Notes: generated by a model from the letters alone, not told the origin. Numbered from the stretch's first letter, positions 49,950 through 59,417 are shown. The stretch is 64,000 nt of DNA from Pseudomonadota bacterium (GCA_020161665.1 JAIUPA010000034.1:62001-126000); one strand, 5' to 3'. Numbers and translations are program-made.

Positions 49950-50387
49950 CTAATTTCCGTATCGGCTTGTTATTTCTGCAACAAGTGTTGCAGCTTCGGC
50001 ACGATAACGCGCCTCCACCTTGATGGCTGTTTGCGAGCATTGGGCGTGAACAGCGGCAAAAGAACGGTAGCCGCGATTAAACGCCGCCGTCAGACGTGCC
50101 TTGCGGCCCGGTTCATTGGCGGCGTCCGTATCGAGGATTTTCTGCATGTCGCTGCGCCAGTCTTCGCCCTTGGCACCGCAGAGCGGACGCAGGTAATGCA
50201 GCGCGCCGACAATTTCCGCCAGACGCGTCAACTGCGCATCATAGGGCGTGGAATCGCTGGGGGTCGTCATGGTCACGACGGGTGGCGTTTTGCCGTCGCC
50301 CGCCTGCTCAGCCTTCGGGGCCTGCGCAAGGGCAGGGGCAGAAACCACCATCAGGAGGCCAAAGACGACGAATGAAATGGCTTTCAT
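49950..50387 (-). CDS. TIGR02301-family secreted protein
   Basis: 145 residues with signal peptide (ISFVVFGLLMVVSAPALAQA) and a helical mature domain: LTRLAEIVGALHYLRPLCGA, WRSDMQKILDTDAANEPGRK and GYRSFAAVHAQCSQTAIKVE. This matches the Rhizobiales-restricted TIGR02301 family, function unknown; two Cys may form a disulfide in the periplasm. Its ATG overlaps the stop of the Nudix gene (ATGA). Confidence 0.85.
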   Translation of the reverse strand: MKAISFVVFGLLMVVSAPALAQAPKAEQAGDGKTPPVVTMTTPSDSTPYDAQLTRLAEIVGALHYLRPLCGAKGEDWRSDMQKILDTDAANEPGRKARLTAAFNRGYRSFAAVHAQCSQTAIKVEARYRAEAATLVAEITSRYGN

Positions 50388-50812
50388 AATGCCCCCTCAA
50401 GACGCTCTTTCAGTCGTGTTGCGCATTCGTAGACACTGGCCGGGGCGGGCAGTGTCAGGATTTCATCCGGGCTGTACCATCCCGCCTCGCTGGCGTCATC
50501 GGCGGCAAGGGCCACCGTGTCGTTATCGGCCTCGACCAGAAACACCGACAGGAAGAAATGCGTGCGCTTGTCCGGTGCGTCGTTTTCACCCTTGAGGTCA
50601 TAGGTGGCAAAGAGCGACGGATTGCGCACGCTGATCCCCGTTTCCTCCTGAAATTCCCGGATGGCTGTTTCCGCGGGTGTTTCGCCGGGTTCGGCCCGCC
50701 CGCCCGGGAAGGCATAAAGATCGGCCGCCGGAGGATTGAGCCTGCGAATGAGCAGCACCTTTCCAGCGCGGACGAGGATGGCGGAAGATGCAGGTTGGGC
50801 AGGCAGGGACAT
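50384..50812 (-). CDS. Nudix hydrolase
   Basis: 142 residues with an intact Nudix box, [20 protein letters not shown] followed by ETGI, so it should hydrolyse a nucleoside-diphosphate-linked compound (ADP-ribose or NADH-type substrates are usual). Contrast with the degenerate Nudix domain of the NadQ-like protein. Start at [20 protein letters not shown]. Co-transcribed with the TIGR02301 gene. Substrate unassigned. Confidence 0.88.
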   Translation of the reverse strand: MSLPAQPASSAILVRAGKVLLIRRLNPPAADLYAFPGGRAEPGETPAETAIREFQEETGISVRNPSLFATYDLKGENDAPDKRTHFFLSVFLVEADNDTVALAADDASEAGWYSPDEILTLPAPASVYECATRLKERLEGAL

Positions 50813-50898
50813 GGCATTCCGGTTCTGTTGGTTGGGGCGAGATTGCCCTTGCAAGAGGGGGGCTGTCCAGTCACAACGAAGGGTATGAGAGGAAATTC

Positions 50899-51225
50899 AT
50901 GCTGAAAACCTACGCCGTTTATGCCCTGGCCGCACTTGGCGAGATTGGCGGATGCTTCGCCTTCTGGAGTGTCTTGCGGCTGGGGAAAACCACCCTTTGG
51001 CTGGTGCCGGGCATGTTGGCGCTGGCCGTTTTCGCCTGGGCGCTGACGCTTGTGGAGAGCGATGCGGCCGGACGCGCCTATGCGGCCTATGGCGGGATTT
51101 ATATCGTGGCCTCGCTTCTGTGGCTTAAGATGGTGGAAGGGCAAACGCCGGATCGCTTTGATCTGCTCGGCGGCCTGATCTGCCTTGCCGGGACGGCCAT
51201 CATTCTGTTTGCGCCGCGCGGGTAA
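50899..51225 (+). CDS. YnfA/UPF0060 family membrane protein
   Basis: 108 residues, four predicted helices: [57 protein letters not shown] and [20 protein letters not shown]; matches the YnfA small multidrug-resistance-like family. AGAGGAAA lies 4-11 nt before ATG. Ends 9 nt before the HMCES gene. Export substrate uncertain. Confidence 0.9.
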   Translation: MLKTYAVYALAALGEIGGCFAFWSVLRLGKTTLWLVPGMLALAVFAWALTLVESDAAGRAYAAYGGIYIVASLLWLKMVEGQTPDRFDLLGGLICLAGTAIILFAPRG

Positions 51226-51234
51226 GGTCGAGCG

Positions 51235-51999
51235 ATGTGCGGACGCTTTGCCCTCAATGAAAAGCCAGAGACCGTTGCGGAAGCCTTCGGACTGCAGACG
51301 CTGGAAGGCTTTCCGCCGCGGTTTAACATCGCGCCGAGCCAGCCCATTCTGGTGGTTGCCGCTGGCGAAGTACCGGAAAAAGGCAGCAATGACAGCGGAC
51401 GCCGCGCCCTTCTGGTGCGCTGGGGCTTCATACCCGGCTGGGTGAAAGACCCGAATGATTTTCCGATGCTGATCAATGCGCGTGCCGAAACGGCCCATGA
51501 AAAGGCATCCTTCCGGGCCGCGATGCGCCATCGCCGGGTGTTGATTCCAGCGAGCGGGTTTTATGAATGGCGTCGCACGGGCGAAAAGGGCGCGAAAAGT
51601 GAGCCCTATTGGCTGCGGCCCCGCCGGGGCGGCGTCATCGCCTTTGCCGGGCTGATGGAAACCTGGGCCAGCGCCGACGGAACGGAAATCGACACCGGCG
51701 CGATTTTGACGACGGCGGCCAACGCTACGCTGAAGCCGATCCATGACCGCATGCCGGTTGTCATCCAGCCGGAAGATTTCAGCCGCTGGCTGGATTGCCG
51801 CACCTTGGAACCCCGCGATGTCGCCGATCTTCTCAAGCCCGCACCCGATGATTTCTTCGAGGCGATCCCCGTCTCGGATCGGGTCAACAAGGTTTCCCAT
51901 ACCGGGGCTGATCTGATCACCCCGGTCGAGCACGCCGTGCCCGAGCCGGAGAAAAAGCCGGATCGCAAACCCGATAACGGCCAACTCTCCTTTTTCTGA
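51235..51999 (+). CDS. SOS-response-associated peptidase family protein (YedK/HMCES-like)
   Basis: 254 residues starting MCGRF; after Met removal Cys2 forms a thiazolidine cross-link with abasic sites in single-stranded DNA, shielding them. Conserved FNIAPSQPI, MLINARAETAHEKASFRAAM, RRVLIPASGFYEWRR and ILTTAANATLKPIHDRMPV (catalytic His). The extra C-terminal acidic-basic tail ends in QLSFF, reminiscent of a clamp-binding peptide (QLxFF). The last point is inference. Confidence 0.93.
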   Translation: MCGRFALNEKPETVAEAFGLQTLEGFPPRFNIAPSQPILVVAAGEVPEKGSNDSGRRALLVRWGFIPGWVKDPNDFPMLINARAETAHEKASFRAAMRHRRVLIPASGFYEWRRTGEKGAKSEPYWLRPRRGGVIAFAGLMETWASADGTEIDTGAILTTAANATLKPIHDRMPVVIQPEDFSRWLDCRTLEPRDVADLLKPAPDDFFEAIPVSDRVNKVSHTGADLITPVEHAVPEPEKKPDRKPDNGQLSFF

Positions 52000-52014
52000 A
52001 CATGCACGAAAGAC

Positions 52015-52635
52015 ATGCCCATGCTTGCTCCCGCCCTTTCCGGTTTTACCCTCGGCGCATCGCTGATCATTGCAATCGGCGCGCAAAACGCCTTCATTCT
52101 GCGTCAGGGGCTCATCCGCTCGCATGTTTTCATCCTCTGCTTCATCTGTGCGCTGTCGGATGCGGTGCTGATTGCAGCAGGGGTCGGGGGATTGGGGTCG
52201 CTGATTGCAACTGCCCCCGTTCTGATCAGCGCCGTGACGCTGGGCGGGGCGATCTTCCTCGCAACCTACGCCTTCATGGCGTTCCGTCGCGCCGCCCATC
52301 CCGGCAGCATGGCAGCGGGAAAGCCTGAAGCGATGCCGCTGGCGGCAGCCGTCTCCGCCTGCCTTGCCTTCACCTTCCTCAACCCGCACGTCTATCTGGA
52401 TACGGTCGTGCTGCTCGGCGGGCTTTCGGCCCGTTATGAGGGCTGGGCGCGGTTGGCCTACGGGCTGGGCGCGGCCATCGCATCCTTCGTGTGGTTCTTC
52501 GGGCTTGGCTATGGCGCGCGGTTGCTGGAGCCGCTTTTTGCCCGGCCTGCGGCGTGGCGCGTGCTCGATGTGATCATCGGCGTCGTTATGAGCCTTTTGG
52601 CGATCAGCCTTCTGGTAAAATTCTTTTCCGCCTGA
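52015..52635 (+). CDS. LysE/ArgO family amino-acid exporter
   Basis: 206 residues, about six helices. GFTLGASLIIAIGAQNAFIL and FTFLNPHVYLDTVVLLGG are the family motifs (GxQNxF and NPxxYLD). Exports basic or other amino acids. Starts 16 nt after the HMCES stop; an alternative ATG is two codons downstream. Ends close to a minus-strand terminator. Confidence 0.92.
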   Translation: MPMLAPALSGFTLGASLIIAIGAQNAFILRQGLIRSHVFILCFICALSDAVLIAAGVGGLGSLIATAPVLISAVTLGGAIFLATYAFMAFRRAAHPGSMAAGKPEAMPLAAAVSACLAFTFLNPHVYLDTVVLLGGLSARYEGWARLAYGLGAAIASFVWFFGLGYGARLLEPLFARPAAWRVLDVIIGVVMSLLAISLLVKFFSA

Positions 52636-52636
52636 T

Positions 52637-52675
52637 CAAAAGAAAAGCCCCGCAAGCGGCGGGTGCTTGCGGGGC
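52637..52675 (-). terminator. Intrinsic terminator of the 51-codon gene
   Basis: On the minus strand GCCCCGCAAGC-acccgcc-GCTTGCGGGGC is followed by TTTTCTTTTG. Points to expression of the short gene 52703-52858 as its own transcript; lies between it and the convergent LysE gene. Confidence 0.9.
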
Positions 52676-52702
52676 GAATTCTTCAGTCCATGCCTGATCA
52701 GA

Positions 52703-52858
52703 TCAGGCGGCCTTCTTGGCGCCTGCGGTCTTGTCGTTGGCCGAACGCTTCATCATGAGCGCGGCGGCAATCACGTCCTTCATGGCGAGCGGTGCATACT
52801 GCTCGGCAACGTGCTTGGCGTCGTCTGCCAGACGTTCGATCTTCTTGACTTCGGTCAT
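52703..52858 (-). CDS. Small Lys/Ala-rich protein (51 aa)
   Basis: 51 residues (MTEVKKIERLADDAKHVAEQ...), helical, ending in a basic Ala/Lys tail (SANDKTAGAKKAA). GAGGA lies about 9 nt before the ATG and a strong terminator follows, so I treat it as real; longer upstream starts would add a low-quality extension. No signal peptide or known motif. Could be a cytoplasmic or nucleoid-associated factor, but this is a guess. Confidence 0.6.
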   Translation of the reverse strand: MTEVKKIERLADDAKHVAEQYAPLAMKDVIAAALMMKRSANDKTAGAKKAA

Positions 52859-53044
52859 CAGGGTGTTTCCTCGGGTCGGTTTTGTGTCGTTGACTGCGAC
52901 CTTAGTCGTATGAAAAAATGTCCAAACCGAGGCGTGAAAATCGGAATCCGCAAAAATATACTGGCCGCTGCCGGTGCGAATTCCGCGAGAAAGAGAGAAA
53001 AGGCGCGCTTTGTTCAGCGTGCGTTCAAACAAGCCGGATGTGGC

Positions 53045-53902
53045 TTAGAGCGAACGATCGACGTCGTTTTCGCCCGCAACGCTTTGCGCCACCTGTTCCG
53101 GTTCCACCATCAGCGTGCCGTACTTGCGGTGCCAGGAGCGGGCCGAAAACGGCAGGAATAGCAGATAGGCGACGACAGTCACGGAAAGCACGGCCCAAGT
53201 GTAGCTCATGAGAAGCGCCACGTAGAGAACCAATGCCAGAAGGCCGGGCAGAACGAAATCACGGCGGATGCTGTTGCCGGACTTGCCCGACCAGACGGGC
53301 AGACGGCTGATCAGCAGAAAGCCGATGAGCACCGTGTAAAGCGCCGAACCAGTCGCAAAGGCTGGCGTGCGTTCAAGGCCGAGGAAGCCGAGATAGACCG
53401 GCAGCAGTACGAGCATGGCACCCATCGGGGCCGGAACCCCGACGAAATAGGCTGATTGCCACGGTGCTTTCACGTCGCGTTCGGCCATCACGTTGAAGCG
53501 GGCCAGACGAAGGGCGGCGGCGATGGCATAGACGAGGGCTGCGATCCAGCCGAGCGAATGCGCTTCGGTCGGCATGAACATGTAGACGACGAGGGCCGGG
53601 GCCACGCCGAAATTGATGATGTCGGCAAGCGAATCCATCTGTACGCCGAACTTCGAAGTGGCCTTCAAGAGGCGCGCCACGCGCCCGTCAATGCCATCGA
53701 GGAAGGCGGCGAGCAGCACCATGCCAACGGCGGCCTGAAATTGCTCTTCAAAGGCCAGTCGAATGCCCGTCAACCCCGCACAGATCGCCAGAACGGTGAT
53801 GATATTCGGGATCATCAGCCGCAGCGGAATTTCCCTCAGGCGCGGCCCACGCGCGCCATCATCGGTCTTGCTCGGTTCTGTGGTCGGGGTCGGCGTGTCC
53901 AT
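53045..53902 (-). CDS. pssA: CDP-diacylglycerol-serine O-phosphatidyltransferase
   Basis: 285-residue membrane enzyme making phosphatidylserine from CDP-diacylglycerol and serine. The CDP-alcohol phosphotransferase motif DGxxxR...G...D...D reads DGRVARLLKATSKFG, then VQMDSLAD, at residues ~70-95 with all three Asp. N-terminal polar region (PTPTTEPSKTDDG) then about eight helices. Starts 3 nt after the psd stop: the two genes are an operon for phosphatidylethanolamine. Confidence 0.96.
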   Translation of the reverse strand: MDTPTPTTEPSKTDDGARGPRLREIPLRLMIPNIITVLAICAGLTGIRLAFEEQFQAAVGMVLLAAFLDGIDGRVARLLKATSKFGVQMDSLADIINFGVAPALVVYMFMPTEAHSLGWIAALVYAIAAALRLARFNVMAERDVKAPWQSAYFVGVPAPMGAMLVLLPVYLGFLGLERTPAFATGSALYTVLIGFLLISRLPVWSGKSGNSIRRDFVLPGLLALVLYVALLMSYTWAVLSVTVVAYLLFLPFSARSWHRKYGTLMVEPEQVAQSVAGENDVDRSL

Positions 53903-53905
53903 GGT

Positions 53906-54604
53906 TCAGCTCCGGCGGCTGATCGTCGGGCCCTTGGCAGAGCCGAATTCAGCAATCACCGTTTCACCGGCAATGGCCGTCTGGCCAACGGCCACGCGCG
54001 GCGAAGCGCCATCCGGCAGGTAAACGTCAAGACGCGAACCGAAACGGATCAGGCCGAAGCGTTCACCGGCGTCGACCGGCTCGCTGGCATGAACCCAGCA
54101 GACGATGCGTCGCGCCACCAGACCGGCAATCTGCACCACGCCCACCTTGCCGTGACGGCTGTCGATCACCACGCTGTTGCGTTCGTTATCGGTGCTGGCC
54201 TTGTCGAGTTCGGCGTTGAGGAACAGACCGGCCTTGTGCTCGACCGAAACGATGCTGCCACGCACCGGCGCGCGGTTCACATGGCAGTTGAACACGTTCA
54301 TGAACACGGAAATGCGCAGGCGCGGCTCGTCACCAAGACCAAGCTCGGCGGGTGGCACCATCAATTGCACGGCGGAAACGCGCCCATCCGCGGGCGAGAT
54401 CACCAGATCATCATCCTGCGGCGTTGCGCGCTGCGGATCGCGGAAGAAATAGGCGCACCACAGCGTCAGAACGATGCCGACCCAGAAAAGCGGCTCGGCA
54501 ATCCACCCCAGCACGAAGGAGCCAACGAAGAAAGCACCAATAAACGGGTAGCCCTCTTTGTGGATCGGCACCAGCGTATTGCGCACACTGTCGATAAGGC
54601 TCAT
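53906..54604 (-). CDS. psd: Phosphatidylserine decarboxylase proenzyme
   Basis: 232-residue pyruvoyl-dependent enzyme converting phosphatidylserine to phosphatidylethanolamine. Short N-terminal hydrophobic anchor ([16 protein letters not shown]), [20 protein letters not shown], a [16 protein letters not shown] catalytic region and the self-cleavage site in [11 protein letters not shown], where the Ser of GS becomes the pyruvoyl group. The short length is typical of the archaeal-like form used by Rhizobiales. Confidence 0.96.
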   Translation of the reverse strand: MSLIDSVRNTLVPIHKEGYPFIGAFFVGSFVLGWIAEPLFWVGIVLTLWCAYFFRDPQRATPQDDDLVISPADGRVSAVQLMVPPAELGLGDEPRLRISVFMNVFNCHVNRAPVRGSIVSVEHKAGLFLNAELDKASTDNERNSVVIDSRHGKVGVVQIAGLVARRIVCWVHASEPVDAGERFGLIRFGSRLDVYLPDGASPRVAVGQTAIAGETVIAEFGSAKGPTISRRS

Positions 54605-54715
54605 CGGGTTCTCCTGCGTTTCAGTTGAATGACTGACTATCGAAAAAGCATCGCCGGGGCAATGATTCTCCCGTGTCCTCCACCGGAGACACGGTGCGTC
54701 ATGGTGTTCCGTGCC

Positions 54716-56605
54716 TCAACTGGCGGGCGGAAGACGCATGACGACGCCCATGTCGTCGCTTTCGCGTACCTGCCGCAGATGCTCCTCGGCCTCGGTTGCC
54801 TCGCGCTGGCGGTTCCACATGGAGGCGTAAAGCCCGCCTTGCGCAAGAAGCGCCTGATGGGTGCCGCGCTCGGCAATCGTGCCATCCTTCAAGACGATGA
54901 TCTCGTCCGAGTCGATGACAGTCGAAAGCCGGTGGGCAATGACAAGCGTCGTGCGGTTCTTCGAAACCACATCCAGTGCGGTCTGGATTTCCTGCTCGGT
55001 GTTGGTGTCAAGCGCCGACGTGGCCTCGTCGAGAATGAGGATAGGCGGTGCTTTGAGGATCGTGCGGGCAATCGCCACGCGCTGCTTTTCACCACCCGAA
55101 AGCTTCAAGCCGCGTTCACCCACCATCGTGTCGAAGCCATCCGGCAGGTTGCGGATGAAGGTGCCGATCTGGGCGATTTCCGCTGCAGCCTCCACCTCGC
55201 GCTCGGAGGCATCCGGGCGACCGTAACGGATGTTATAGGCAATCGTGTCGTTGAAGAGCACCGTATCCTGCGGAACCATGCCGATGGCCCGGCGCAGCGA
55301 CTTCTGCGTGACGCCGCGAATATCCTGCCCGTCGATTTCGATCTGGCCGCTCTGCGCGTCATAGAAGCGGTAAAGCAGGCGCGAAATGGTTGACTTGCCC
55401 GCGCCCGAGGGGCCGACAATGGCCACCGTCTTGCCCGCCGGAACCTCGAAAGAGAGGCCCTTGAGGATCGGCCGGTTGGCGTCATAGGCAAAATGCACGT
55501 CGTTGAAGCGGATGCCGCCTGCCGAAACGCTGAGTTCCCGGGCGTCCGGGGTGTCCTTCACTTCGGCCTCAACTTCCAGAAGGTCGAACATCTGCTCGAT
55601 ATCAGTGAGGCCCTGCCGGATTTCACGATAGACGAAGCCGATGAAATTGAGCGGAATGGCAAGCTGCGCCAGCATGGCGTTGACGAAAACGAAATCGCCG
55701 ATGGTCTGCTGGCCGCTCTGCACCGCAAGGCCGGACATGACCATCATCACCGCCATGCCGATGCCGAAAATCACCGCCTGACCGAAGTTCAGCCAGCCGA
55801 GCGAGGTCCAGATGCGCGTCGCCGAAATTTCGTAGCGCGCCATGGCCTTGTCGAAACGGCTCGCTTCCATGTCCTCGTTGCCGAAATACTTCACGGTTTC
55901 GAAGTTCAGGAGCGAGTCGATGGCCTTGGTGTTGGCGTCGGTATCGCTGGCATTCATGTCGCGGCGGATCGAGATGCGCCAGTCGCTGGCAACAATCGTG
56001 AACCAGATGTAGAGCGCAACCGTGGCCGCCGTAACCGCCAGATAGGAAAAGCCGTAACCCCACCAGAAAATCGCAGCCGTCAGCGCGAATTCAATCAGCG
56101 TCGGCACGGTGTTGAGGATGGTGAAGCGGACGATGGTTTCAATACCCTTGGTGCCGCGCTCGATAATGCGCGAAAGGCCGCCCGTCTTGCGCTCCAGATG
56201 GAAGCGCAGCGAAAGCTGGTGCATGTGCACGAAGGTCTTGTAGGCCAGTTGTCGAACGGCATATTGCCCGACGCTGGCAAACAGCGCATCGCGAAGCTGG
56301 TTGAGGCCGGCCTGCAGGATGCGGATGAAATTATAGCTGATGATCAGCGCCGTCGCGCCCAGAAGGAAGGCCGGCAGAAGGCCCACCGGGTCCATCTTGC
56401 CGTTCAGCGCATCCGTGCTCCACTTGAAGAAGTAGGGAACACCGAGCAACACGATCTTGGCCAGCACGAGATAGAAGGTTGCCCACGCCACGCGGCGCTT
56501 CAGATCGGGTCGATCCTTCGGCCACATATAGGGCCAGAGGTTGACGAGCGTGCCCATAGGGTTGCTCGCTTCTGCCGAAACGGTTTTCTTCTGAGGACTG
56601 GACAT
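54716..56605 (-). CDS. ABC exporter, Atm1/HMT type (permease-ATPase)
   Basis: 629-residue half-transporter: N-terminal six-helix exporter domain (from KRRVAWATFYLVLAKIVLLG) and C-terminal ATPase with Walker A VGPSGAGKSTI, signature LSGGEKQR, Walker B ILILDEATSALD. Features such as FLLGATALIISYNFIRILQA, NFETVKYFGNEDMEA and MVPQDTVLFNDTIAYNIRYG match the Atm1/ABCB7 branch that exports glutathione-linked compounds or metal conjugates. GGAG lies 7 nt before ATG 56605. Functions as a homodimer. Substrate inferred from family only. Confidence 0.92.
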   Translation of the reverse strand: MSSPQKKTVSAEASNPMGTLVNLWPYMWPKDRPDLKRRVAWATFYLVLAKIVLLGVPYFFKWSTDALNGKMDPVGLLPAFLLGATALIISYNFIRILQAGLNQLRDALFASVGQYAVRQLAYKTFVHMHQLSLRFHLERKTGGLSRIIERGTKGIETIVRFTILNTVPTLIEFALTAAIFWWGYGFSYLAVTAATVALYIWFTIVASDWRISIRRDMNASDTDANTKAIDSLLNFETVKYFGNEDMEASRFDKAMARYEISATRIWTSLGWLNFGQAVIFGIGMAVMMVMSGLAVQSGQQTIGDFVFVNAMLAQLAIPLNFIGFVYREIRQGLTDIEQMFDLLEVEAEVKDTPDARELSVSAGGIRFNDVHFAYDANRPILKGLSFEVPAGKTVAIVGPSGAGKSTISRLLYRFYDAQSGQIEIDGQDIRGVTQKSLRRAIGMVPQDTVLFNDTIAYNIRYGRPDASEREVEAAAEIAQIGTFIRNLPDGFDTMVGERGLKLSGGEKQRVAIARTILKAPPILILDEATSALDTNTEQEIQTALDVVSKNRTTLVIAHRLSTVIDSDEIIVLKDGTIAERGTHQALLAQGGLYASMWNRQREATEAEEHLRQVRESDDMGVVMRLPPAS

Positions 56606-56726
56606 GCGGACTCCGGCGATGCGGGCGGCGGGGGCAGGCGCCACCGAAAGGCGGGCACCAAAGGACGACAAAAGCGGCGGGCCTGATGGGGACCGCCGCT
56701 TTCGCAGAGATAGGAAGGCGAACGGG

Positions 56727-58637
56727 TTATTGCAACGGTTCGCCGGAAAGACGCTTGCGGTGCAGCTCTTCAGCGTTCGGAAGCGCATCATGCGGCACCG
56801 TGAACACCTGACCCGGTTCGATCAGGTCCGGGTTGCGGATGTCCTTCTGGTTGGCAAGGTAGATCGTCGTGTAGCGAACGCCCTGACCGTAAAGACGGCG
56901 CGAAATCTGCCACAGCGTATCGCCGCGACGGATGATGACGGCATTGTCCGACGGAGCAAGCGGTGCCTGCTGCTGCGCCGTGGCCGGGGCCGCCGGGGCG
57001 GGCTTGGTCACGCTGTCAATGGAGGCGGAAATCGAAGCGAGCGCCTTGGAAACGGCGGACGCATCGCTCGGCAGGGCCGAAAGTGCAGCAAGCGCCTTGG
57101 CCGCTGCCGCCGAAGCTGCAGCGCTTTGCGCCTTGGCAGCAGCGCTGGCATCGCTATCCGGCAGTAATTCGGCCAGCGCCTTGAGCGCCAGCTCCGTGGC
57201 GGAGCGCGCAGCCGCCAGTTCTTCCTTGCCCGGCACCTTGCCGCCTTCAAACAGCGACTTCAACAGGATGAAGGCCTTGGTGACGTTTTCTCGCAGCGCC
57301 GATACCTTGCCGCCGGTCTCGCCGAGATCCGCCGCCACAACGCCGCCGCTTGCAACAGCGGCAACCTGATTGCCTTCCGGACGGTTGAACGGAACGGACG
57401 ACTTCACGATGACATTGCCGGAAGCATCCAGCAGTTCGACAACGATCATATGGTCGCCGGGGGAGAGCGGCACAGCGCCGTCCACCACGAAGTTGCCGGA
57501 AGCGTCGGCCGTGCCTTCGCCAATCAGCGTGTTGCCAGCAAAGGCGCGCAGCTTGACGCCGGGACGGGTCTGGCCGGCGACGAACAGCTTGTCGCCTTCG
57601 ATTTCGACGGCATTGACGATCACCGCGCCATTGGACGATGCAGCGGACGCCGAAGGGGCAGGGGCAGGGGCCGTGCCGGCCTTTGCGGCATCCGGTGCAG
57701 ATGCGGCATCAGCCGGGGCGGGAATGGTCAGCAGACGGCTGGCCTGACCCGGCGTCGAAATCATCGCCAGAAGCTGGCCCGTCTTGTCTTTGGGAACCGA
57801 AACGGTGGCCACTTCGCCGGAAAGGGCAACGGTGCCGTCTGCACCCGTCGCACGCAGCGCCAGCTGGTGGTCGCCCGGCGGCAGCGGATTGTCGAGAATG
57901 GCAGCGAACTCGCCACCGGCACCGGCCACTGCCTTGCTGAGAACGGCATCGCCATTGACGATTTCAACCGTCACGCCCGGACCGGCGCGACCGGCAATGA
58001 CCGTGGAGCCATCCGGCTCGACGCGCAGAACGTCGAAGGTCGGCAGAACGGCACCGGCCGGGGCCGCCGTCTCCGTGGGCTTGGCCGCGCTAGCGCTGTC
58101 GGCAGCCTTCTCAAAAGCCTTGGGGAACAGCGTCTTCAGCTGGGCAATCGCGGCCGCGGCGGCAGCCGGCTCGCTGGGCATCGACTTCGCCCATTCAAGC
58201 GCCTTGGTCGCGTCTTCCTTCAGCTTGCTCGCAGTTGCGAGCGCTTCCCCGGCGATGCCTTCTGGAATTTCGATGGCCGAAAGCTCGCCGAGCGTGGCTT
58301 CGGCCTTCTGCTTGGCGGCGGCCAGTTCTTCGGTGCTCGGAATGCGACCCTTGTCGAAGAGCGCAGAGAGCGAACCGACGGCCTCGCTGGTGCTGTCGGA
58401 AAGACGGCTCATTTTCTCAAGCGTTGCGGTGGCCTTTTCTTTCAGCTGCGAAACGGCTTGCGGTGCGGCTTCCGTTGCCGTCTGGGCCGCTTCCTTCATC
58501 GTATCGGTGGCTTTCTGGGCCACGGACTGCAGGTCGGCCTTGTCGGCGGACATGCGCGGCAACACCACGAAAATCATCAGAAGCGTAGCGATCGCCAGCA
58601 CGATCAGGGCCAACAGGGCGGCACGATTTTTCATCAT
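56727..58637 (-). CDS. LysM protein with duplicated helical and Ig-like segments
   Basis: 636 residues: N-terminal membrane anchor (ALLALIVLAIATLLMIFVVL), helical Ala-rich segment A with LFDKGRIPSTEELAAA near residue 94, Ig-like segment 1 at ~200-285, Ig-like segment 2 at ~338-418, helical segment B with LFEGGKVPGKEELAAA near residue 460, and a C-terminal LysM domain (~565-615, RRGDTLWQISRRLYGQ) that should bind peptidoglycan. Segments A/B and 1/2 look like internal duplications. Likely an envelope-spanning scaffold; precise role unknown. Starts at the first of two ATGs, GGAG 6 nt upstream. Confidence 0.85.
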   Translation of the reverse strand: MMKNRAALLALIVLAIATLLMIFVVLPRMSADKADLQSVAQKATDTMKEAAQTATEAAPQAVSQLKEKATATLEKMSRLSDSTSEAVGSLSALFDKGRIPSTEELAAAKQKAEATLGELSAIEIPEGIAGEALATASKLKEDATKALEWAKSMPSEPAAAAAAIAQLKTLFPKAFEKAADSASAAKPTETAAPAGAVLPTFDVLRVEPDGSTVIAGRAGPGVTVEIVNGDAVLSKAVAGAGGEFAAILDNPLPPGDHQLALRATGADGTVALSGEVATVSVPKDKTGQLLAMISTPGQASRLLTIPAPADAASAPDAAKAGTAPAPAPSASAASSNGAVIVNAVEIEGDKLFVAGQTRPGVKLRAFAGNTLIGEGTADASGNFVVDGAVPLSPGDHMIVVELLDASGNVIVKSSVPFNRPEGNQVAAVASGGVVAADLGETGGKVSALRENVTKAFILLKSLFEGGKVPGKEELAAARSATELALKALAELLPDSDASAAAKAQSAAASAAAAKALAALSALPSDASAVSKALASISASIDSVTKPAPAAPATAQQQAPLAPSDNAVIIRRGDTLWQISRRLYGQGVRYTTIYLANQKDIRNPDLIEPGQVFTVPHDALPNAEELHRKRLSGEPLQ

Positions 58638-58793
58638 CAAGGTCTCCGGCGGTCACAGGCCGTTCAAGTATTTGGAAATTGCTAACGATTTTCCGCACCG
58701 GGCACAAGCTTCGCGCGTGCAAAAACAGGCGATGACGCAATTGCGTTCACGCATTTCCTTGACGCGGGCGGGTGTGCGTTGTTCCTTGGCCCC

Positions 58794-59417
58794 ATGTCTG
58801 AACAAACCACCACGATTCGATCCGTCTGCGTCTACTGCGGCTCCCAGCCCGGACGCTCCCCTGCCTTTATGGAAGCCGGGCGCAAGCTCGGTGCCGAAAT
58901 TGCCGCCCATGGCCTTCGCCTCGTCTATGGCGGCGGCACGCGCGGCATCATGGGCGCGGTGGCCAGCGGCGTTCTCTCCGCCGGGGGCCATGTCACCGGC
59001 ATCATCCCCGAATTCCTCGTGGATATGGAAGCGACGCGCCATTCGCTTGGTCAGTTGAACGAGTTGATCGTCACCAGCAACATGCATGAGCGCAAGCACA
59101 TGATGTTCGAGCGCGCCGATGCTTTTGTCACGCTGCCGGGCGGCATTGGCACGCTGGAAGAGATTGTCGAGATCATGACGTGGGGGCAACTGGGTCGCCA
59201 TGAAAAGCCGATGGTCTTTGCCAATGTCGACGGCTTCTGGAACCCGATGCTGGATCTTGTCAGCCACATGCGCGAGCAGGGCTTCATTCACCGCGCCCAT
59301 CTGGTCCAGCCGCTGGTGATCGATCAGGTCGAAGACATTATTCCGGCCATTCTGGATCGTGCCGCCAATGGCATTCCCCAGCCCGCGGGCGAGGGCGAGA
59401 TCATCGCCAAACTGTAA
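58794..59417 (+). CDS. LOG family protein (TIGR00730)
   Basis: 207-residue Rossmann-like phosphoribohydrolase. YGGGTRGIMGAVASGVL and LPGGIGTLEEIVEIMTWGQL are the family motifs (PGGxGTxxE). Relatives release free cytokinin bases or hydrolyse AMP-like nucleoside monophosphates. Start ATG 58794; an upstream TTG would add five residues. The stop directly abuts the convergent rarD stop (59417/59418), without a separate terminator. Confidence 0.93.
   Translation: MSEQTTTIRSVCVYCGSQPGRSPAFMEAGRKLGAEIAAHGLRLVYGGGTRGIMGAVASGVLSAGGHVTGIIPEFLVDMEATRHSLGQLNELIVTSNMHERKHMMFERADAFVTLPGGIGTLEEIVEIMTWGQLGRHEKPMVFANVDGFWNPMLDLVSHMREQGFIHRAHLVQPLVIDQVEDIIPAILDRAANGIPQPAGEGEIIAKL

Noticed and set aside
55493..59058. 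Long plus-strand frames of 397, 411 and 424 codons
   Set aside because: Shadows of the Atm1-type and LysM genes; only the last part (from 58794, different frame) is a real gene, the LOG protein.
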